This document shows positions 1-10,586 of a DNA stretch of 64,000 bases, piece after piece; position 1 is the stretch's first letter; every line of letters starts with the position of its first letter. The translations under genes and the position numbers were made by a program. The notes below the pieces were generated by a model. The model did not search any database, was not told where the DNA came from, and saw nothing but the letters and a program-made list of their open reading frames with translations. This DNA comes from Vibrio mimicus (GTDB lineage Bacteria > Pseudomonadota > Gammaproteobacteria > Enterobacterales > Vibrionaceae): the NCBI RefSeq assembly GCF_019048845.1, contig NZ_CP077426.1, forward strand, positions 1,783,501 to 1,847,500, read 5' to 3'.

Positions 1-1
1 A

Positions 2-283
2 CGCTTTTGGAGCATCACCTTTCCGCTGCTTGCCCCGACTGGATTTTTCCTGCTGGTGATCAACCTCACTTACGCCTTTTTCGACACCTTCGGGGTGATT
101 GACACCATGACCAATGGTGGCCCCGGTGGCAGTACCACCTCGCTGGTGTACAAGGTGTATCGCGATGGTTTTGTCGGCGCTGACCTTGGCGGCAGTTCGG
201 CGCAATCGGTCGTGCTTCTCGTATTGGTGCTGGCGCTGACGTGGTTGCAGTTCCGTTTCGTTGAAAAACGCGTTCATTACTAA
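2..283 (+). CDS. ugpA: Glycerol-3-phosphate ABC transporter permease UgpA (3' part)
   Basis: This is the C-terminal part of an inner-membrane permease; the frame is open from the first bases of the window and its start lies outside. The visible part has a hydrophobic segment, then a segment containing [12 protein letters not shown], which is typical of MalF/UgpA-type permeases, then a last membrane helix. It stops 6 bases before a second permease with a good ribosome site. With UgpE and the ATPase UgpC it would form the importer for sn-glycerol-3-phosphate or glycerophosphodiesters. The ugp assignment rests on the neighbouring ugpQ and the family resemblance of the permeases; other CUT1 sugar importers look similar. 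Confidence 0.8.
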   Translation, partial: RFWSITFPLLAPTGFFLLVINLTYAFFDTFGVIDTMTNGGPGGSTTSLVYKVYRDGFVGADLGGSSAQSVVLLVLVLALTWLQFRFVEKRVHY

Positions 284-289
284 GGAGTC

Positions 290-1135
290 ATGATGAAAAG
301 TAATCGACTCTCGGATCATGTGATCCTGATTATTGGCGCACTGTTTATGCTGGTGCCGCTGTGGCTGATTTTCGCCAGTTCTACTCATCAACCTAACGAC
401 ATTGTTTCTGAAGGTTTGCAATGGACATTGGGCGATAACCTCAGAGCAGTTTATAGCGAAGCATGGAATAAAAGCCTTGGCTTTGCGGGTAATGTCACTG
501 CACAAAGCATGATTATGAATTCGATGATCATGGGCTTGGGTTTTGCGATTGGCAAAATCGTAATTTCGATGATGGCCGCTTACGCTTTGGTCTACTTTCG
601 TTTGCCTTATGCCAGCGCGTGGTTTTGGCTGATTTTCATCACCCTACTGCTGCCGCTCGAAGTGCGGATTATTCCCTCTTACGAAGTGGTGTCCAATTTA
701 GGCATGCTCAACAGCTACACCGGCTTAGTGCTGCCATTGATTGCCTCCGCCACCGCGACCTTCTTCTTCCGCCAGTTTTTTAAAACCATACCGGATGAAC
801 TCTTGGAAGCCGCTCAACTTGATAACGCAGGACCCGTGCGCTTTTTTATCGATATTTTGTTTCCCCTCTCGAAAACCATGATGGCCGCAATTTTCATCAT
901 TATGTTTGTGGTGGGTTGGAACCAGTACCTGTGGCCGATCATGATGACCACGGATGAGCAGTACAACACGATCGTCATGGGCATAAAACAGATTCTCAAT
1001 AACATCAATGAAACCAGCTTGCCGCGTTATGACTACGCGTTTGCCATGGTGATCCTCGCCATGCTCCCCCCCGTTTTGGTGGTGGTGATTTTCCAACGTT
1101 GGTTTGTAAAAGGATTAGTCGAAAGTGAAAAATAA
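290..1135 (+). CDS. ugpE: Glycerol-3-phosphate ABC transporter permease UgpE
   Basis: A 281-residue MalG/UgpE-type inner-membrane permease with about six membrane helices. The EAA-loop region that docks on the ATPase is visible as EAAQLDNAGPVRFF near residue 175, followed by a short hydrophobic stretch. The start has an AAGGAG ribosome site just upstream; a second ATG follows immediately and either may be used. The 3' end overlaps the GTG start of the ATPase gene by 11 bases, which suggests translational coupling. It forms the heterodimeric channel with the upstream UgpA-like permease. The length fits UgpE. The substrate is inferred from the operon (ugpQ at its end), not from this protein alone. 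Confidence 0.85.
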   Translation: MMKSNRLSDHVILIIGALFMLVPLWLIFASSTHQPNDIVSEGLQWTLGDNLRAVYSEAWNKSLGFAGNVTAQSMIMNSMIMGLGFAIGKIVISMMAAYALVYFRLPYASAWFWLIFITLLLPLEVRIIPSYEVVSNLGMLNSYTGLVLPLIASATATFFFRQFFKTIPDELLEAAQLDNAGPVRFFIDILFPLSKTMMAAIFIIMFVVGWNQYLWPIMMTTDEQYNTIVMGIKQILNNINETSLPRYDYAFAMVILAMLPPVLVVVIFQRWFVKGLVESEK

Positions 1136-2297
1136 CCAGAACTCCAATATTCATCTGCTACGCAGCGCCAAACACGCGGAGCCTGTTATGTTAGACATCA
1201 AACAATTGGTCAAAACTTACGATAACGGCCATCAAGCGGTTAAGGGCGTGGATCTGTCGATTCATCAAGGCGAATTTATCGTATTGGTTGGTCCATCGGG
1301 CTGCGGAAAATCCTCCATTCTGCGTTCCATCGCAGGCTTAGAGAGCATTACTTCGGGCGAAATTCATCTGGCCGGACGCCGCGTCGATAACGAAAAACCG
1401 GCCAATCGCGACATTGCCATGGTGTTTCAAAACTATGCTTTGTACCCGCACATGAGTGTGTACGACAACCTTGCCTACGGCCTTAAAAACCGTGGTGTGG
1501 ATAAACAAACTATCGCGGCGAAAATTGCTAAGGTCTCGAAAACCCTCAAGATTGAAGAGTACTTAGACCGAAAACCGGCCAAACTTTCCGGCGGACAAAG
1601 ACAGCGCGTGGCGATGGGGCGCGCGATTGTGCGCGATCCGCAGCTGTTTTTGTTTGATGAGCCGCTCTCGAACTTGGATGCGGCGCTGCGCGCGCACATG
1701 CGTTTAGAAATCAAAAAACTGCAGCGTGAGCTTGGCGTAACGAGCGTGTATGTAACCCATGATCAGGTGGAAGCAATGACACTTGCCGATCGCATTGTAG
1801 TCGTCAAACAGGGCGAAATTGAGCAAGTCGGCACACCCGCCGAAGTTTACCATCAGCCAGCCAGTACCTTTGTGGCGAGTTTTATCGGCAGCCCTGCAAT
1901 GAACTTTCTCCCTGCATCTATCAAGCAAGGACAGCTACAGATTGCGGGTAAATCCTGCTCGTTACCTCAGCTTGCATCGGCCGACCATCACACCATCACG
2001 TTAGGTATTCGCCCTGAACACGCCTCGCTGCAACCGCTAGCCAATGCCATTGAGTTAAAACTGGATATTCAAGTGGTAGAGCCGCTAGGCCCGAATCAAC
2101 TCGTGCATGGCAAGATTTTAGGCCTAGAGAGCGAGCAGGATTTCATCGCGGTGACCGCAGAAATTCCGCTCGATGTGCATCAAACATTGCCGATTTGGGT
2201 TGCCTTTGATCAGCTGCATCTTTTTGATCAACAAGGAAAAAGGCTTATTACTCAGCCGCATGCTTGTTCTTTAAACAGTAAAATCGCTACACGTTAA
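1125..2297 (+). CDS. ugpC: ABC transporter ATPase UgpC (MalK family)
   Basis: ATP-binding subunit that drives the UgpAE importer at the inner face of the membrane. It shows the Walker A motif GPSGCGKSS, the signature LSGGQRQR, Walker B (LFLFDEPLSNLD), a switch histidine (VTHDQ) and a C-terminal MalK-type regulatory domain containing GIRPEH. The open frame starts with GTG at 1125, overlapping ugpE. An internal ATG at 1188 (MLDIKQLVKTYDN) has GGAG upstream and matches the usual family start better, so the first 21 residues may not be real. It lies in the ugp operon, directly before a DeoR-type regulator. The family assignment is certain; the exact substrate is inferred from context. Confidence 0.87.
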   Translation: MKNNQNSNIHLLRSAKHAEPVMLDIKQLVKTYDNGHQAVKGVDLSIHQGEFIVLVGPSGCGKSSILRSIAGLESITSGEIHLAGRRVDNEKPANRDIAMVFQNYALYPHMSVYDNLAYGLKNRGVDKQTIAAKIAKVSKTLKIEEYLDRKPAKLSGGQRQRVAMGRAIVRDPQLFLFDEPLSNLDAALRAHMRLEIKKLQRELGVTSVYVTHDQVEAMTLADRIVVVKQGEIEQVGTPAEVYHQPASTFVASFIGSPAMNFLPASIKQGQLQIAGKSCSLPQLASADHHTITLGIRPEHASLQPLANAIELKLDIQVVEPLGPNQLVHGKILGLESEQDFIAVTAEIPLDVHQTLPIWVAFDQLHLFDQQGKRLITQPHACSLNSKIATR

Positions 2298-2317
2298 TAG
2301 CGACAATAAGGAAAGTT

Positions 2318-3079
2318 GTGAGCCTATTATCATCCCGCCAAAAACAGATCTTGGAATATTTACAACAAACCCACGGGGTGCTTTCGAGCGCCCTACTCTC
2401 TGAACGCTTTGAGGTGTCGGTACAAACCATTCGCAAAGACATGAACGATTTGAGCGACAAAGGTATGGTACGCCGCGTACATGGCGGCATTTCTCTGCCC
2501 AGTCCGAATGACAATTTATCGTTCAGTAATCGCGATCTGATCAATCTCTCCGCAAAACAGCGAATCGCGCAGAGGGTGGCGCAAGAATTACCGGAAGGAT
2601 GCAGTATTTTTCTGGGTATCGGGACAACCCCAAAACAAGTGGCGCAAGCGCTGCTCGATCATCCCGGTTTGACTGTGGTGACCAACAACCTCAATGCCGC
2701 ACTGACCTTAAGCCGTAACCCCAACATCAATTTGCACCTTGCGGGCGGGCTGGTTCGCCATTCCGATGAAGATACCGTCGGCGAAGCGACAACCCGCTTT
2801 TATCGTAGCTTTAATATTAAGGTTGGAATTTTTGGTGTGGGCGGGCTCAATTCTCGCGGTCAATTGCTTGATTTTACGCCAGAAGAAGCCAATTTAACCC
2901 GCGCCATCATAGAACATAGCGAACAGTGTTGGTTAGTTGCAGACAAAAGCAAATTAGAGCGTTATGCTCCCGTGGTCAGTGGTGAACTGTCTGAAATGCA
3001 TCGCCTCTTCGTCGATAAAAGTACGCCTGCTTTTCAACAGTTGTCCCTTTTGCACCACGTCGAACTTATTGAATCGTGA
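2318..3079 (+). CDS. DeoR-family (GlpR-like) transcriptional regulator
   Basis: A 253-residue DeoR-type repressor. The N-terminal helix-turn-helix reads RFEVSVQTIRKDMNDL near residues 27-42, followed by the family's RVHGGI motif. The C-terminal sugar-phosphate-isomerase-like effector domain shows FLGIGTTPKQVA, VVTNNLNAA and VADKSKLER. It starts with GTG 5 bases after an AAGGA ribosome site. Members of this family bind a phosphorylated sugar or polyol; glycerol-3-phosphate is the likely ligand here because the gene sits inside the ugp operon between the ATPase and ugpQ. It probably represses that operon, but the operator would lie upstream of the window and was not seen. Confidence 0.85.
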   Translation: MSLLSSRQKQILEYLQQTHGVLSSALLSERFEVSVQTIRKDMNDLSDKGMVRRVHGGISLPSPNDNLSFSNRDLINLSAKQRIAQRVAQELPEGCSIFLGIGTTPKQVAQALLDHPGLTVVTNNLNAALTLSRNPNINLHLAGGLVRHSDEDTVGEATTRFYRSFNIKVGIFGVGGLNSRGQLLDFTPEEANLTRAIIEHSEQCWLVADKSKLERYAPVVSGELSEMHRLFVDKSTPAFQQLSLLHHVELIES

Positions 3080-3106
3080 TTTGAGTGTGATTCTCACTAA
3101 GGAAGC

Positions 3107-3820
3107 ATGATGCCTTCAATCATCGTCGGCCACCGTGGGGTGGCTGGAACGTATCCAGAAAATACCCGTGTCAGTGTACAAGCCGCTATCAACCTTGGTT
3201 TATCTTGGGTGGAAGTGGATGTGCAGCCGACCAAAGACAATGTATTGGTTGTGTGTCACGACCATACAATTGACCGTTGCAGTAATGGCAAAGGTCGCAT
3301 TGATGAGTACACACTCGCCGAACTCAAGCAACTTGATTTCGGTGCTTGGTTTGATCCTCGTTTTACGGGCGAAACCATCATGACGCTGGAAGAGCTGCTG
3401 GGGCTTGCCGCCGAGCACGATTTAGGACTCAATATTGAAGTCAAAGTCGATAAGCATGATGTGGCCAGTGTTGTACAACAGTTGAAAGCGCAACTTGACC
3501 AGAGCCCACTGGTTGCCGACAAAATCTTACTGTCGAGCTTTAGCCACGACATTATTTTGCAACTGCACCAGCATTGTCCGGGTTACAAATTGGGGATTTT
3601 GAGTGAGCGTTTGACTCAACGGGATCGCCAAGTGCTTAAACAGGTGAATGCGTTTAGCTGTAACCTCAACTACCGCTGGATCACAGAAAAACACATCCGC
3701 GATTTGAAAAATGGTGGCTATCAGATTTGGTGTTACACCCTCAATCAAGTGGATAAATTCCGCTATTTAGACAAAGTCGATGCCATTTTCTCCGACTTCC
3801 CAGAGCGCTTTATCAACTAG
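3107..3820 (+). CDS. ugpQ: Glycerophosphodiester phosphodiesterase UgpQ
   Basis: A 237-residue cytosolic GDPD enzyme that splits glycerophosphodiesters imported by the Ugp transporter into sn-glycerol-3-phosphate and an alcohol. The family motifs are visible: HRGVAGTYPENT near the start, EVDVQPTKDNVLVVCHDHTIDR with the catalytic histidines and metal ligands, and later NIEVKV and WCYTLN. It has no signal peptide, so it is the cytoplasmic UgpQ type rather than the periplasmic GlpQ type. AAGGAAG precedes two adjacent ATG codons. It is the last gene of the operon and is followed by a clear terminator. Confidence 0.92.
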   Translation: MMPSIIVGHRGVAGTYPENTRVSVQAAINLGLSWVEVDVQPTKDNVLVVCHDHTIDRCSNGKGRIDEYTLAELKQLDFGAWFDPRFTGETIMTLEELLGLAAEHDLGLNIEVKVDKHDVASVVQQLKAQLDQSPLVADKILLSSFSHDIILQLHQHCPGYKLGILSERLTQRDRQVLKQVNAFSCNLNYRWITEKHIRDLKNGGYQIWCYTLNQVDKFRYLDKVDAIFSDFPERFIN

Positions 3821-3841
3821 TTTCTGCTTTCGGACTTCAGC

Positions 3842-3868
3842 AAAACGCCCATACAAATGGGCGTTTTT
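3842..3868 (+). terminator. Rho-independent terminator after ugpQ
   Basis: A perfect 11-bp stem (aaaacgcccat / atgggcgtttt) with a 4-base loop and flanking A and T runs sits 21 bases after the ugpQ stop. The A and T runs on the two sides would let it also serve the convergent YhcH-family gene ending at 3896. Confidence 0.9.
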
Positions 3869-3895
3869 CATGGTTTCACTTCAGCGACTCAGTTT

Positions 3896-4366
3896 TTACT
3901 CAAAGAAAGCTTTATCAACCTTGATCACCACTTTACGTACAGGCTCACCCTCACCTTCTACTGCAATCAAAGGACGATGGGGTTGACCGGGATAGAACAC
4001 AATGAAATCTCCCGCAGCCAAATCGACAAAGCGCTCTTCGACCAGTTGTGCACTGAACGCCACATCGCGTGTTGCCAGCCAATCTTCGTCCAAGCCATTG
4101 AACGGCGCGAGACTGTAACCAAAGCGCTCACGCCCTTGCAGTAAAATCTGCACATCGAGATACCGTGCATGGCACTCGCTACGACGCAGAGCGAGCGGTT
4201 GGGTATGATCATCCATCACGAGGAAAAATGCAGAATCACCCTGCAACTCGTGTTTACCCGTTGTTAGCGGCGTCGCTACACGCTGTAATACTTCATCAAT
4301 TAGCTGTTGCAACTTAGGTGACAGCGCAGCACAAAACTGGCGCTGCGCGATATGGCCAATAAACAT
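3896..4366 (-). CDS. YhcH/YjgK/YiaL (EbgC-like) family protein
   Basis: A 156-residue DUF386 cupin-like protein. The start at 4366 (MFIGHIAQR) was chosen because AAGGA lies 7 bases upstream; a longer frame exists but its extra residues look spurious. Family signatures include ECHARYLDVQILLQGRERFGY in the middle, DFIVFYPGQPHRP, and PVRKVVIKV near the end. The family includes EbgC, the small subunit of evolved beta-galactosidase, and proteins linked to sialic acid or sugar-acid use. It follows the ridA gene by 10 bases on the same strand, so the two are probably co-transcribed. The true substrate is unknown. Another member of the family, EbgC itself, lies at 58279 in this window. Confidence 0.82.
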   Translation of the reverse strand: MFIGHIAQRQFCAALSPKLQQLIDEVLQRVATPLTTGKHELQGDSAFFLVMDDHTQPLALRRSECHARYLDVQILLQGRERFGYSLAPFNGLDEDWLATRDVAFSAQLVEERFVDLAAGDFIVFYPGQPHRPLIAVEGEGEPVRKVVIKVDKAFFE

Positions 4367-4376
4367 CAGGAGTTCC

Positions 4377-4739
4377 TTATTGGTACTGCTCGCCCGCGGC
4401 GGCAACAAAAGCCATTTCTACTCGGTAATCTGGGTCAGCCAGCTCTGCTTTCACACAAGCACGGCTTGGTGCGCAACCTTCAGGGAACCAAGCATCCCAA
4501 ACTTGGTTAAGTACCGGAAGATCCGCAAAGTCGGTGACATAAATCGTCACTGATAAGATGCGCGAACGATCGCTGCCAATCTTCGCCAATTGGCGCTCAG
4601 CTTGCGCTAAAACCTGTTCAACTTGGCCTTGCATGTCTGCCGAAGTATCGCTATCTGCCACTTCAACAAAATGGGCAATACCGTTAAAAACGGTGATGTC
4701 AGACCAACGAGTGCCTGGATTAATACGATGTATCGTCAT
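4377..4739 (-). CDS. RidA-family (YjgF/UK114) enamine/imine deaminase
   Basis: A 120-residue protein of the Rid family, which hydrolyses reactive enamine/imine intermediates made by PLP enzymes such as threonine dehydratase. Visible features are the N-terminal PGTRWSDITVFNGIAHFVEV region, ILSVTIYVTDFADLPVLNQVWDAWF, and RACVKAELADPDYRVEMAFVA, where the conserved arginine would bind the carboxylate. The ATG at 4739 is preceded by a purine-rich AAGAGA; a longer upstream frame lacks a ribosome site and would add an unrelated tail. It heads a two-gene unit with the YhcH-family gene and is divergent from katG. The subfamily (RidA itself or Rid4-7) is not resolved. Confidence 0.82.
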   Translation of the reverse strand: MTIHRINPGTRWSDITVFNGIAHFVEVADSDTSADMQGQVEQVLAQAERQLAKIGSDRSRILSVTIYVTDFADLPVLNQVWDAWFPEGCAPSRACVKAELADPDYRVEMAFVAAAGEQYQ

Positions 4740-7369
<2,630 letters not shown>

Positions 7370-7388
7370 TCTCCCCCAGTAAAAAGCT

Positions 7389-7414
7389 AAGGCTGCCATC
7401 AGGCAGCCTTTTTT
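7389..7414 (+). terminator. Rho-independent terminator after katG
   Basis: A 9-bp stem (aaggctgcc / ggcagcctt) with loop ATCA and a run of six T residues follows the katG stop by about 20 bases. Confidence 0.93.
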
Positions 7415-7437
7415 ATGCCAATTCAATCCCTCACATC

Positions 7438-7572
7438 TACCCTATATCCCTTTCCTACTTGAAGCTGCAGCGTTGTTGGCTACGTTCGTTCACCCTAATC
7501 ACATAGCCTGCCTATGCTCATGGGGATTCACTCTCTTGCCGCCGACCTGCAACTCCAAATAGTTTGGGTATA
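7438..7572 (-). repeat. ERIC-type intergenic repeat
   Basis: About 135 bases that I recognise as an enterobacterial repetitive intergenic consensus element, a non-coding imperfect palindrome also known in vibrios. Read on the minus strand it shows the typical blocks GTGAATCCCCATGAGC, GGGTGAACGAACGTAGCC and GCTGCAGCTTCAAGTAGG. The outer ends are ATACCC-like inverted termini: TACCCTATAT on the left and GGGTATA on the right. It marks the left edge of the AT-rich accessory block, just after the katG terminator. The exact ends are approximate. Confidence 0.8.
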
Positions 7573-8065
7573 TCTGGCGTTATACTCGTGCATAAATGTT
7601 TATTCATTTTATCTAAGCCATTTATCCATGTGGCTTGACTGCAACGACATCTTTTTAATATTTATCAAACCAATAAAATTAAATTTATCAAAAAACCTAT
7701 TAACTCGCATTTATTTAGCTCATCCTTATTTATTCCACACTAAATAACGTGAATCACATCGATTAATATGAGCACTTAAAAATACAATACTATCAAGTAT
7801 GGCGGAGATTTTTTCAATGATGATCAAACTATATCGCACGCCGGTATTTTTTAATTGACTTTAAATATATGCAAAACTAACGTAAATAATAAAGAACAAA
7901 TCAACAATGAAGCATATAAACCAACAATAGATCCGTTGAGATTTGAGTTAAAAATCTAGTAAAAATATGTTTATACATATATGAATCACATTAGAATAAA
8001 TCAATCACAATATAAAAAATTAAAAATCTTAATGTTAGAAAACGCATTTATTACAGGTCTACTTC
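7573..8065 (+). promoter_or_regulatory. Long AT-rich leader before the HisA-like gene
   Basis: These roughly 490 bases contain no supported gene. They are very AT-rich and are the only sizeable upstream region for the genes that follow. A possible sigma-70 promoter is TTGACT at 7855-7860, a 17-base spacer and TAACGT at 7878-7883; the -10 is weak. No lux-box and no clear HapR/LuxR palindrome could be picked out by eye. This is the main candidate control region for the HisA/PRTase/HAD/PurA/NUDIX cluster and perhaps for lux. Confidence 0.45.
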
Positions 8066-8854
8066 ATGAGTGAATTTAACTTATATCCATCCATAGATAT
8101 CGTTGGTGGGAAAGCTTTAACATCAAGATCAGCTATAGATGTAACTTTAGGAAGAACCAAACAGAAACGATGTCTTGGTGACGTATTAGAGGTGGCTGAA
8201 TTTTACTATCAATCGGGAACAAAATGGGTACATATAGTCGATCTTGATGCTGCATCTGGTATTGGAAACAATCAACGATTAGTCATAGATTTAATTAAAT
8301 ATCTTAATGGAAAAGTACAGACTCAGATCTGCGGTGGGATACGAAGCCGTGAAGTCTTAGAAAAATATATTCTTGCTGGATGTTCTCGAGTCAATATCAG
8401 TTCAATGATTTTCGATAAGCCCTCTCTTTGTGAAAATTTATTTAGCCAATATGGAGAAAAAATTGCCATTGCTCTCGATGTGAAATTGGAGAAATTAGAA
8501 TACAAGCTCGCCACTCGGGGGTGGAATACTCTTCAGGGGAATTTATGGACAATACTAGACTGGTTAGATAATTGCGGATGTCAACGCTACGTAGTGACAG
8601 ACATAGACCGCGGAGGTTCATTAAACCACCCTAATTTTTCTCTGTTAGAACAAGTCATTCAAACAACATCAAATCCTGTCATCTCTGGTGGCGGGCTCTG
8701 CTCTCTAGACGATATTGACCATTTACAACGACTTGGTATTGAGGGAACCGTACTAGGGCAACTTATCCATACTCAACAACATCAACTCAAGAGGTTTCTT
8801 CAATATGCACAACAGAACTATAAAAATGAATCAACTTCGAATGAAGTTATCTGA
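8066..8854 (+). CDS. HisA-like (beta-alpha)8-barrel isomerase
   Basis: A 262-residue paralogue of HisA, the isomerase that carries out an Amadori rearrangement of a phosphoribosyl intermediate in histidine synthesis. The barrel landmarks are visible: YPSIDIVGG with Asp11 in the catalytic base position, VHIVDLDAASG, QICGGIRS (phosphate site), ALDVK with Asp138, VTDIDRGGS with Asp179, and PVISGGG (second phosphate site). The usual RDGT loop reads RGGS here (182-185), so the substrate may differ. It is not in a his operon but heads a cluster with PRTase-, HAD-, PurA- and NUDIX-like genes. Its base composition is AT-rich, unlike katG before it. The fold is secure; the reaction is unknown. Confidence 0.85.
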   Translation: MSEFNLYPSIDIVGGKALTSRSAIDVTLGRTKQKRCLGDVLEVAEFYYQSGTKWVHIVDLDAASGIGNNQRLVIDLIKYLNGKVQTQICGGIRSREVLEKYILAGCSRVNISSMIFDKPSLCENLFSQYGEKIAIALDVKLEKLEYKLATRGWNTLQGNLWTILDWLDNCGCQRYVVTDIDRGGSLNHPNFSLLEQVIQTTSNPVISGGGLCSLDDIDHLQRLGIEGTVLGQLIHTQQHQLKRFLQYAQQNYKNESTSNEVI

Positions 8855-9887
8855 CGTTGGGTTATTGGGTGAAATTCATATACCAACCCATCAATTACCG
8901 CCTTGTGATCTCCTCTGCATTGAAGACCTTAATTTACCTATGCAGAATAACAGATACCTATCAAGAGGTAATAAATACTATGAAGAGTTAACATGCCTTC
9001 AGTTAATGCTTGATATTTTTGATTACCATAATCGATTAAATTCTACAGCCAATCCTTATGTTAGCTACATTTTGATGGATCACATATTAAACGGATTACT
9101 TCGTCTCTTAGACTGTTTAATTGCGCATAATGAGTCAGAACTTGTGAATTATTATATTCAAAAAGCTAAAGAGATGGCACAAGGCATTGTCGATTTTTTT
9201 ATGGGGAAAACTCACTTTACTGTAAGTAGTTATATGATCAGCATTCCCAATCATCTGGCAGATTTAAAACCAAGAGTTGATCTTGAAGGCGATAATCACC
9301 TATTAACTATTATTTCTGTCATGCAGATGCCGCGTTCTGATGTATGTGTGGGAATATTGCTCGGTGGTGCAGCCAGTGCGGCTATTTATGCGGCCTATCA
9401 TGCATCACAACTCAATTATATGAAAATATCCCGTTACGATGACACGAAACAATGTAATGAATTACTCTGGGGCAGCACCATAGATCTGCATCCATCCGTA
9501 TTGATTCTGGATGATAACTGTGGAACAGGAAAAACACTTCATCTAGCGAAATCCATTCTAAAAAATCAATATAAAATTGATGCAAAAATAGCGGCCATTG
9601 AACTTCATTGGGAAAAATTATTGCGTGTCAAAGGTTATTACCATCAAGATTCTGTCTTTGATATTTCATCTTTGGATTATTTAACACCATGGAATGTTCG
9701 CCATCATCATTTACTCAAACAATTAGTACAGCAATCCTCTCCTACTCAAAACCATACCACCAATATTATGGAGTGGTTGGTGTACTCAAAAAGTGTACTA
9801 AACCTTTTGTCTAACTTGGGCACTAAAACCCAAGCCTTTGATTCTTTAAGACATTACTGCTTTAGACTTGAGCACCTTAGCTCTTAA
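8805..9887 (+). CDS. Phosphoribosyltransferase-like protein with unknown N-terminal domain
   Basis: A 360-residue protein. The second half has a type I phosphoribosyltransferase signature: a glycine-rich loop ILLGGAASAA near 184-193 and the PRPP-binding motif VLILDDNCGTGKT at 232-244 (two Asp, then TGKT). The first 150 residues are not recognised and have no clear signal peptide or membrane segment. It starts inside the HisA-like gene (50-base overlap) with GAGG about 10 bases upstream, so translation is probably coupled; a second ATG at 8826 lacks a ribosome site. It may transfer a ribosyl phosphate to, or from, a base-like substrate processed by its neighbours. The role is inferred from context only. 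Confidence 0.72.
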   Translation: MHNRTIKMNQLRMKLSDVGLLGEIHIPTHQLPPCDLLCIEDLNLPMQNNRYLSRGNKYYEELTCLQLMLDIFDYHNRLNSTANPYVSYILMDHILNGLLRLLDCLIAHNESELVNYYIQKAKEMAQGIVDFFMGKTHFTVSSYMISIPNHLADLKPRVDLEGDNHLLTIISVMQMPRSDVCVGILLGGAASAAIYAAYHASQLNYMKISRYDDTKQCNELLWGSTIDLHPSVLILDDNCGTGKTLHLAKSILKNQYKIDAKIAAIELHWEKLLRVKGYYHQDSVFDISSLDYLTPWNVRHHHLLKQLVQQSSPTQNHTTNIMEWLVYSKSVLNLLSNLGTKTQAFDSLRHYCFRLEHLSS

Positions 9888-9920
9888 ATACGATCATTTT
9901 TCGCCCTGCAAGGAGGCAAT

Positions 9921-10586
9921 ATGCAAGCTCATATTATTTGGGATTGGAATGGAACTCTGCTCGATGATTTTCATATCTCACTCAAAGCAACCAATACTGC
10001 GTTGATGGGAATTGATGTACTTCCATTAAGCTCGGAAGAGTATCGTTCTCTTTACTGTGTACCTGTTCACGATTTCTATCATCAAGTTTTAGGTCGTAAA
10101 CCCACTTTGCTTGAGTGGTCAAAAATTGGCAAAAAATTCAGCCAAGTTTATAAACGGGAAGTGTTTACTGCACCATTAGCTAGCGGTGCAGCTCGTCTGT
10201 TGAATGAGCGACACCGTCATTCAGTCTGCTCTCTAATGGAACACGACTTGTTGGAGAAAATGCTTTCTACTTTTGGGATCAAAAGACATTTTTCGGAAGT
10301 TCATGGGCGAACCGAGCCACTGAATCAGGAGGGAAAATCTGCACATCTTAAAAAGCACTTAAGTCAACTTATCACCCGTCAAGGAATCAACAAAGATGAG
10401 ATCGTCTTAATTGGTGATACCCAAGACGATGCCGACGCTGCTCATGCACTAGGTCTCTCTTCCATTCTTTATTCTGGTGGTGCGTTTAGCCATCAGCGCT
10501 TGGCAGCCACAGGGAACCCTGTTGTAAAAACTCTAACAGAAGCCGTTGCTCTTGCAGACCACCTCGTACAGGAAAAAATCAAATGA
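9921..10586 (+). CDS. HAD-superfamily phosphatase-like hydrolase
   Basis: A 221-residue cytosolic protein of the haloacid dehalogenase superfamily, closest in layout to phosphoglycolate-phosphatase-like members. Motif I is DWNGTLLDD with nucleophile Asp8; the +2 position is Asn10 instead of the usual acid/base Asp. A lysine in the motif III region lies near 139, and motif IV is GDTQDDADAA at 165-174. A GGAGG ribosome site precedes the ATG. It overlaps the PurA-like gene by 4 bases (ATGA). In this cluster it could remove a 5'-phosphate from a nucleotide product, as HAD enzymes do in several nucleoside pathways. The substrate is unknown. Confidence 0.82.
   Translation: MQAHIIWDWNGTLLDDFHISLKATNTALMGIDVLPLSSEEYRSLYCVPVHDFYHQVLGRKPTLLEWSKIGKKFSQVYKREVFTAPLASGAARLLNERHRHSVCSLMEHDLLEKMLSTFGIKRHFSEVHGRTEPLNQEGKSAHLKKHLSQLITRQGINKDEIVLIGDTQDDADAAHALGLSSILYSGGAFSHQRLAATGNPVVKTLTEAVALADHLVQEKIK

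Noticed and set aside
725..1096. Open frame on the minus strand inside ugpE (His-rich 123 residues)
   Set aside because: It is fully covered by ugpE, has no ribosome site and an unnatural composition; it is an antisense shadow.
7514..7747. 77-residue open frame after the ERIC repeat
   Set aside because: It begins inside the repeat, has no ribosome site, and its composition is that of AT-rich non-coding DNA.
7573..8065. lux box or HapR operator upstream of the cluster
   Set aside because: Several AT-rich partial palindromes exist, but none fits a 20-base lux box or LuxR/HapR consensus well enough to claim.
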